Source: Anaerolineaceae bacterium
GTDB lineage: Bacteria > Chloroflexota > Anaerolineae > Anaerolineales > Anaerolineaceae
Direction of reading: 5' to 3'
Assembly: GCA_003158355.1 (NCBI GenBank)
Contig: PMIV01000197.1
Span: 451 to 6,129 of the forward strand
Length of the DNA stretch: 5,679 nucleotides
Shown here: positions 1 through 3,397 of the stretch, one piece after another
How the letters are laid out: every line of letters begins with the position of its first letter
How positions within the stretch are numbered: position 1 is the stretch's first letter
Translations under genes and position numbers: made by a program
Notes under the pieces: model-generated
Told to the model about the DNA's origin: nothing
Database searches by the model: none
What the model saw: the letters and a program-made list of their open reading frames with translations, nothing else

Positions 1-210
1 GATCCATCCACAGCCCGGCAAGCCTTAAGTGTGGCCGGAGATGATCTGACAAACTTGAAGGCAACCAGTATTTCACAGGATGCAATTGCCGGCCTGCAGC
101 CGCAAATTGACACTGCGGTAACGAATGTAGAAGTGGACTCTGGCAAAGCCATGGACGCTTTGGATACCCTCTATACTAATCTCCTCTTGATTAGCGGAAA
201 TATTAAGTAG
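1..210 (+). CDS. C-terminal fragment of an unrecognised protein
   Basis: An open frame runs from the first base of the window to a TAG at 208-210, giving 69 residues with no start codon inside the window, so this is the 3' end of a longer gene. The residues are rich in Ala, Asp, Leu, Thr and Gln, with no cysteine and no obvious catalytic motif. The pattern of spaced hydrophobic residues (ending LLLISGNIK) suggests amphipathic helices. I do not recognise a family. That it is a real gene end is supported by the open frame, the bacterial-looking codon use, and a strong hairpin terminator that starts 16 bp after the stop. It is convergent with the DnaJ-like gene. The function cannot be stated from this fragment. 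Confidence 0.65.
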   Translation, partial: DPSTARQALSVAGDDLTNLKATSISQDAIAGLQPQIDTAVTNVEVDSGKAMDALDTLYTNLLLISGNIK

Positions 211-226
211 GTCGCCTTAATAATAT

Positions 227-260
227 AAATATGCCTGAAGGATGAACTTCAGGCATATTT
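227..260. terminator. Rho-independent terminator, possibly bidirectional
   Basis: A perfect 14-bp inverted repeat (227-240 with 247-260) encloses a 6-base loop, GATGAA. On the + strand the stem is followed by TATTTTTG, a good T-tract, so it should end transcription of the partial gene that stops at 210. On the minus strand the stem begins 15 bp past the DnaJ-like stop codon. The sequence after it there is AT-rich but has no clean T run, so termination in that direction is plausible but weaker. Confidence 0.88.
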
Positions 261-275
261 TATTTTTGAAAATAT

Positions 276-1199
276 TTATTCCAACGGATTTTTACGTAAT
301 TTTTCAAATAGATCGCGCTGAGAGGCTGTCAAATGCCTGGGCAGTTCAACTTTAACTCTTACGTAAAGATTCCCAAAAGTATTTGGAGAACGCAACTCTG
401 GCATACCCTTGCCTGCCAGACGAAAAAGCTGACCGGGTTGTGTCCCGGCTGGAATCGTCAGGGTCACGTCACCGCTGAGGGTGGTTACTTTTAAGGTTCC
501 ACCCAGAATTGCAGTATACAGGTCAAGCTTCACATCGGTGGTCAGGTCTTGCCCGTTCAACGAATAGCGTTTATCGGGCGACACTTGTAGGATAAGGTAA
601 AGGTCGCTGTTGCCGCCAGGTCCACCACCCTTAACGCGGACTTTTGTACCAGTTGTGGCGCCCACCGGAATTTTTACCTCGATGCGGCGTTGCTCTACCT
701 GAAACATTCGGGTTGTACCGTGATAGGCTTCTTCGAGACTGATCTCCACCGCCTGTTGGTAACTTTGCCGTGGACTGGTACGTGTTTGCCGGCGTGCACT
801 GCTCTGCGGCATACCCCCAAAGATCGTGCTGAAGAAATCTGAGAAGCCGCCTTCCCCAAAGAGATCATTCAGATCGCCCATATTTACCTGCTGGGATCCC
901 TGACCGCGTCGGCCGCCAGCAGAAGCCCAGTCATTCCAATTAAAGTTGCCGGTATCGGCTCCGTGAGACTGCCAATCGGAATAAGAATCACCTAACTGAT
1001 CATAACGAGCGCGTTTTTGCGGGTCACTTAAGACTTCATTCGCTTCGTTGATATCTTTAAACTTTTCCTCGGCTTCTTTATTCCCTTTATTACGGTCGGG
1101 ATGGTATTTCAACGCCAGTTTGCGAAAAGCTTTTTTTATTTCCTCAGGGCTTGCCTTGCGGTCAACACCCAGAGTTTTATAGTAATCTTTATATTCCAT
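276..1199 (-). CDS. cbpA: Class II J-domain co-chaperone (DnaJ/CbpA-like)
   Basis: This 307-residue protein is a predicted cytoplasmic Hsp40 that stimulates the ATPase of DnaK (Hsp70) and delivers unfolded clients to it. Residues 1-70 form a J domain starting [12 protein letters not shown], with the HPD motif at 33-35 and a helix IV ending in YDQLG. Residues about 71-145 are a Gly/Phe/Trp-rich linker. Residues about 147-290 are the two beta-barrel client-binding domains, with the typical [18 protein letters not shown] and [19 protein letters not shown] stretches. No cysteine is present, so the zinc finger of class I DnaJ is absent; the layout and length match CbpA. The longer in-frame start at 1250 would add 17 residues ahead of the canonical J-domain start, so ATG at 1199 is preferred. 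That start lacks a Shine-Dalgarno site and appears leaderless. The gene lies 63 bp downstream of the DNPH1-like gene on the same strand. Family assignment is secure; the choice between the names cbpA and dnaJ is not. Confidence 0.95.
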   Translation of the reverse strand: MEYKDYYKTLGVDRKASPEEIKKAFRKLALKYHPDRNKGNKEAEEKFKDINEANEVLSDPQKRARYDQLGDSYSDWQSHGADTGNFNWNDWASAGGRRGQGSQQVNMGDLNDLFGEGGFSDFFSTIFGGMPQSSARRQTRTSPRQSYQQAVEISLEEAYHGTTRMFQVEQRRIEVKIPVGATTGTKVRVKGGGPGGNSDLYLILQVSPDKRYSLNGQDLTTDVKLDLYTAILGGTLKVTTLSGDVTLTIPAGTQPGQLFRLAGKGMPELRSPNTFGNLYVRVKVELPRHLTASQRDLFEKLRKNPLE

Positions 1200-1206
1200 G
1201 ATATTG

Positions 1207-1235
1207 ATAGTAAGACGAAGCCAAATGCCTGTCAA
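1207..1235 (-). promoter_or_regulatory. Predicted sigma-70-type promoter of the DnaJ-like gene
   Basis: Read on the minus strand, a perfect -35 box TTGACA (1230-1235) is followed by a 17-base spacer and a -10 box TACTAT (1207-1212; 4 of 6 consensus bases). Seven bases then separate the -10 box from the ATG at 1199, so the predicted start of transcription is the first base of the start codon. This fits the lack of any purine-rich ribosome binding site ahead of that ATG. It would give the chaperone gene its own promoter, separate from the upstream gene that ends at 1263. Confidence 0.6.
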
Positions 1236-1262
1236 TAGGGTGCAAAGCACTCTTATACAACA

Positions 1263-1694
1263 TTAACGATTTTTCGCTGCTAAACCCGACAGGAAAGCGC
1301 GTACCCCGGCGGCTGCCTGTTCGACCGTTTCGTAGGCACAAAAGCTTAAAAGTGGGGAGGAATTTCCCGTCAGTATCATGGATACCTTTCGGCCTTTTTG
1401 ATAGCAGCACAACACAGGTTTGCCTAAAGTCAGTGCAATGGCAATCTCATAGCCTACTCCATGGGATGGACTGGTCACTTCAGCCACGACTAGATCACAA
1501 TTTTCCAACCACTTCATATCCCTGGCAAAGATCTCAGCCGGTTGGGCTGTACCTTCAACTTGTTCTACATCCGAGCTGGAAAGATGCGCGGTGGGCACTT
1601 CATGGCCAAGAGCCAACATCTCTTGAACCAGAGTCTGATAAACTGTTTCTTCCGTCCGCCCTCCGGTAATGGAACAAGAAAAATAGATATTCAT
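1263..1694 (-). CDS. DNPH1/Rcl-like 2'-deoxynucleoside 5'-phosphate N-hydrolase
   Basis: This 143-residue protein belongs to the nucleoside 2-deoxyribosyltransferase fold and most resembles DNPH1 (Rcl), which cleaves the N-glycosidic bond of deoxynucleoside 5'-monophosphates to free base and deoxyribose 5-phosphate. Visible matches are the N-terminal strand and glycine turn YFSCSITGGR (residues 4-13), the block RDMKWLENCDLVVAEV (58-73), GVGYE (79-83) and VSMILTG (104-110). From memory of human DNPH1, D80, E104 and S128 correspond here to D59, E83 and S105, with the 24-residue D-to-E spacing conserved, and Y4 probably matches Y24. The enzyme should be a cytoplasmic homodimer, since S105 would act across the dimer interface. 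The start at 1694 is backed by a GAGGAG site six bases upstream. The DnaJ-like gene follows on the same strand. The substrate could also be another modified or damaged nucleotide, or it may act as a broader deoxyribosyltransferase relative. Confidence 0.85.
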   Translation of the reverse strand: MNIYFSCSITGGRTEETVYQTLVQEMLALGHEVPTAHLSSSDVEQVEGTAQPAEIFARDMKWLENCDLVVAEVTSPSHGVGYEIAIALTLGKPVLCCYQKGRKVSMILTGNSSPLLSFCAYETVEQAAAGVRAFLSGLAAKNR

Positions 1695-1700
1695 CGTTTT

Positions 1701-1706
1701 CTCCTC
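1701..1706 (-). promoter_or_regulatory. Ribosome binding site of the DNPH1-like gene
   Basis: GAGGAG on the minus strand lies six bases ahead of the ATG at 1694. It is a strong match to the anti-Shine-Dalgarno sequence and fixes the start of this gene. It contrasts with the DnaJ-like gene downstream, which has no such site. Confidence 0.85.
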
Positions 1707-1776
1707 GATTGATCATTATGGCATATTTTGTGCAACCAATAACTTGTACAGAGGATTTATTTAGATATACGCATGC

Positions 1777-1805
1777 TTGACGCTATCGCTTCACTGTGCT
1801 ACCAT
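1777..1805 (+). promoter_or_regulatory. Predicted promoter of the LysM lipoprotein gene
   Basis: A -35 box TTGACG (1777-1782, 5 of 6 consensus bases) is followed by a 17-base spacer and a -10 box TACCAT (1800-1805), preceded by TG in the extended -10 position (TGCTACCAT). The predicted transcript would start near 1812 and carry a leader of about 64 bases. The architecture closely parallels the DnaJ-like promoter on the other strand. An inverted repeat CATGTA/TACATG (1803-1808 and 1824-1829) overlaps the -10 box and could be an operator. I saw no convincing promoter for the divergent DNPH1-like gene in the rest of this 181-bp gap. Confidence 0.55.
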
Positions 1806-1862
1806 GTAAAATTGATTGAGTGATACATGCCATTATTTAAAATATTGAGTAACATCCTTAAG

Positions 1863-1868
1863 AAGGAG
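1863..1868 (+). promoter_or_regulatory. Ribosome binding site of the LysM lipoprotein gene
   Basis: AAGGAG lies seven bases ahead of the ATG at 1876. It is a near-ideal Shine-Dalgarno site and supports this start, which places a lipoprotein signal peptide at the N-terminus. Confidence 0.85.
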
Positions 1869-1875
1869 AATTTCA

Positions 1876-2601
1876 ATGAGTAAGAGATCTTACGCCATTA
1901 TACTCGTCGTCCTGGTTGCCTCATTAATGATGACCGCCTGTGAGAGATCAGCTTCGGTTTCACCTGTCACAACGCCCACATCCGGAGAAATCCCATTCCC
2001 GGTCGCCACACAGCCGCAGATCATGAAAGATATTTTGGCTGCCACGCAGACAGCCGCTGCTGTAAAAGGCACAATTACAACCGGCAGCCTGCCTGGCCTG
2101 GCTACCAGTACTTCGGCATTCGTATATATCACGCCAACTCCTCTAGGAACCACTTCCATTTCTTCATCACAGAGTTTGGCTACATCCACACCCATTACCC
2201 TGGCCACCGCGACACCAACGGCTACGCCGTTACCCACCGCCATTACTTACCCCACACCGACACCCGGTAAGCCAACCCAATATACTATTCAAACCGGGGA
2301 GTTCCCCTATTGTATTGCCCGCCGGTTTAATGTAAACCCATATGATCTGCTTTCAGCGAACGGTCTGAACAACAACTCTCACGTCTCAGTTGGAACCGTG
2401 CTGACCATTCCGCAAGGTGGAAGTTGGCCTGGCTCTCGTCAATTAAAAACTCACCCTACCACCTATACTGTCGTTTATGGAGATACAGTCAATTCCATTG
2501 CCTGCGGGTTTGGGGATGCTGATCCGAATACAATTTGGGCAGCCAATGGGCTCAGCGCTGGAGCCTCGGTAACTCAGGGGCAAGTGCTGAATATTCCGTG
2601 A
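1876..2601 (+). CDS. Lipoprotein with Thr/Pro-rich linker and two LysM domains
   Basis: This 241-residue exported protein is predicted to be membrane-anchored and to bind peptidoglycan or a related glycan. Residues 1-21 form a signal peptide (basic SKRS, then a hydrophobic core), with a lipobox-like MTAC that makes Cys22 the likely lipidated residue. Met at the -3 position is less usual than Leu. Residues about 23-134 are low-complexity, rich in Thr, Ser, Pro and Ala, with TPT repeats at about 111-130 suited to spanning a cell wall. Two LysM domains follow, at about 135-179 and 196-241, each with the usual GD/GE turn, a SIA/CIA core, an ANGL segment and a terminal LxIP strand. Each carries one Cys (146 and 210). 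No catalytic domain is present, so it is probably a wall-binding or scaffold protein and not a hydrolase itself. It appears to be a single-gene transcription unit with its own promoter and terminator. The physiological role is unknown. Confidence 0.9.
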   Translation: MSKRSYAIILVVLVASLMMTACERSASVSPVTTPTSGEIPFPVATQPQIMKDILAATQTAAAVKGTITTGSLPGLATSTSAFVYITPTPLGTTSISSSQSLATSTPITLATATPTATPLPTAITYPTPTPGKPTQYTIQTGEFPYCIARRFNVNPYDLLSANGLNNNSHVSVGTVLTIPQGGSWPGSRQLKTHPTTYTVVYGDTVNSIACGFGDADPNTIWAANGLSAGASVTQGQVLNIP

Positions 2602-2620
2602 TCTATCCAAAAAATCAAAA

Positions 2621-2647
2621 GAATGGCGGGCTCAACCCGCCATTTTT
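2621..2647 (+). terminator. Rho-independent terminator after the LysM lipoprotein gene
   Basis: A 9-bp GC-rich stem (2622-2630 with 2636-2644, AATGGCGGG pairing with CCCGCCATT) closes a 5-base loop, CTCAA. A five-T run overlaps and follows the stem, and an A-rich stretch precedes it. It starts about 20 bases after the TGA of the lipoprotein gene, so it isolates that gene from the Nudix gene downstream. Confidence 0.92.
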
Positions 2648-2672
2648 ATTTAATCATCTCCGGAATTGCTCT

Positions 2673-2678
2673 TATAAT
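2673..2678 (+). promoter_or_regulatory. Predicted -10 box of the Nudix gene
   Basis: A perfect TATAAT hexamer lies 20 bases ahead of the ATG at 2699. The hexamer 17 bases further upstream (2650-2655, TTAATC) is a poor -35 match. Transcription would begin near 2685, giving a leader of about 14 bases that just includes the AAAGGA ribosome binding site at 2686-2691. Since a terminator closes the preceding gene, a promoter is needed in this short gap. Confidence 0.5.
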
Positions 2679-2698
2679 AGAGCACAAAGGATTTTGCT

Positions 2699-3235
2699 AT
2701 GACCTATGAAATATTAAGTAAAGAGACTATGTATAACGGTCCTATATTTTCTGTTGATCGAGTAGAGATCAGCCTCCCAGATTCCCGCGCACGAAAATAT
2801 GACATGATTCATATTCAGGACGCAGTCACCATCCTCCCCTTGGATCAAAATGGAAATGTTTTGTTTGTAAAGCAATACAGGGTCGGTTCAAATTCAATTT
2901 TACTTGAGCTGCCAGCCGGAAAAATCGAGATCGGTGAATCAGCCCAATTTACTGCTGAGCGTGAAATCCGCGAAGAGACGGGTTTCGCCGCAAATAAAAT
3001 GCAGCCTTTGGGAAAATTTTTTGTTTCCCCTGGCTATTCAACCGAATACATGTACACTTTTCTGGCCACAGGTTTATTTTCCTCCCCGCTCAACCCTGAT
3101 GCCGATGAATTCTTAAATTTAGTAAAAATTCCTCTACAAGAAACGCTAAACATGATCCGGAACGGCCAGATAGAAGATTGCAAAACTCTGTCAGCCTTTA
3201 TGCAGGCGCTTCCTTACTTAAAGTCCGAAAAATAG
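2699..3235 (+). CDS. nudF: Nudix hydrolase, ADP-ribose pyrophosphatase type
   Basis: This 178-residue cytoplasmic enzyme probably hydrolyses ADP-ribose or related nucleoside diphosphate sugars to AMP and a sugar phosphate. A complete Nudix box is seen at residues 74-96: G74, E80, then REIREETGF at 88-96, with the Mg2+-binding glutamates at 89, 92 and 93. Pro111, in SPGYSTE, lies 16 residues after G95, a feature used to mark the ADP-ribose pyrophosphatase subgroup. The N-terminal part (to about residue 43) has the beta-strand layout of this subgroup, and QYR (59-61) and ELPAGKIE (70-77) also match. The length is close to that of bacterial ADP-ribose pyrophosphatases. AAAGGA seven bases upstream supports the ATG start. 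It appears to be transcribed alone. The precise substrate (ADP-ribose, ADP-sugars or another nucleotide) cannot be settled from sequence. Confidence 0.92.
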   Translation: MTYEILSKETMYNGPIFSVDRVEISLPDSRARKYDMIHIQDAVTILPLDQNGNVLFVKQYRVGSNSILLELPAGKIEIGESAQFTAEREIREETGFAANKMQPLGKFFVSPGYSTEYMYTFLATGLFSSPLNPDADEFLNLVKIPLQETLNMIRNGQIEDCKTLSAFMQALPYLKSEK

Positions 3236-3397
3236 CCCAAAATCGACCACATTATTATGGCAGTAATCCTCATCATAAATGATGAATTTGTTTTTGGCGG
3301 CTAACATAAAGGAAAAGGGACATATTAAGATTTATAATTGTACGAACAACGGTTCATTCTATGGGGTTTATACATCCCTATCTCTAATGGAGTCAAG
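3236..3397 (+). promoter_or_regulatory. Intergenic region upstream of nifJ with a candidate -10 box
   Basis: This 162-bp gap separates the Nudix stop from nifJ. It holds a short AT-rich hairpin at 3270-3285, a TATAAT hexamer at 3333-3338 with no recognisable -35 partner at normal spacing, and a small inverted repeat GAAC-AACG-GTTC at 3344-3355. A GGAG site at 3389-3392, five bases before the ATG at 3398, is a usable ribosome binding site. If TATAAT is the -10 box, the nifJ leader is about 53 bases. A poor -35 could mean that an activator or an alternative sigma factor is used, but this is inference. Confidence 0.4.
3270..3295 (+). terminator. Possible weak terminator after the Nudix gene
   Basis: A 7-bp inverted repeat, TCATCAT and ATGATGA, with only two bases between its arms (3270-3285) is followed by ATTTGTTTTT. 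Closing base pairs would have to open to form a loop, and the stem is AT-rich, so the hairpin is weak. Position (35 bp after the Nudix stop) and the T run make termination possible but uncertain. Confidence 0.35.

Noticed and set aside
1200..1250. In-frame upstream extension of the DnaJ-like gene (ATG at 1250 adding 17 residues).
   Set aside because: The J domain begins canonically at the ATG at 1199. The extra residues ([10 protein letters not shown]...) do not resemble the family and have no ribosome binding site, and the region contains the predicted promoter.
1244..1252. Half of a CIRCE (HrcA) element, AAAGCACTC, near the DnaJ-like gene.
   Set aside because: CIRCE needs TTAGCACTC, nine bases and GAGTGCTAA. 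The second half is missing on both sides, so this is only a 7-of-9 match to one arm.
1352..1669. Open frame on the + strand opposite the DNPH1-like gene.
   Set aside because: It lies antisense to a well-supported gene, has no recognisable domain and has an odd composition. It is a shadow frame.
1728..1750. Near-repeat TTGTGCA ... TTGTACA in the divergent intergenic region.
   Set aside because: Seven-base imperfect direct repeat in AT-rich DNA. It is too short and too common by chance to support an operator or a promoter for the DNPH1-like gene.
1890..2243. Minus-strand open frame opposite the lipoprotein gene, rich in Val, Ala and Gly.
   Set aside because: Its composition is the antisense reading of the Thr/Pro-rich linker codons. 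The + strand frame has a signal peptide, LysM domains, a ribosome binding site and a terminator.
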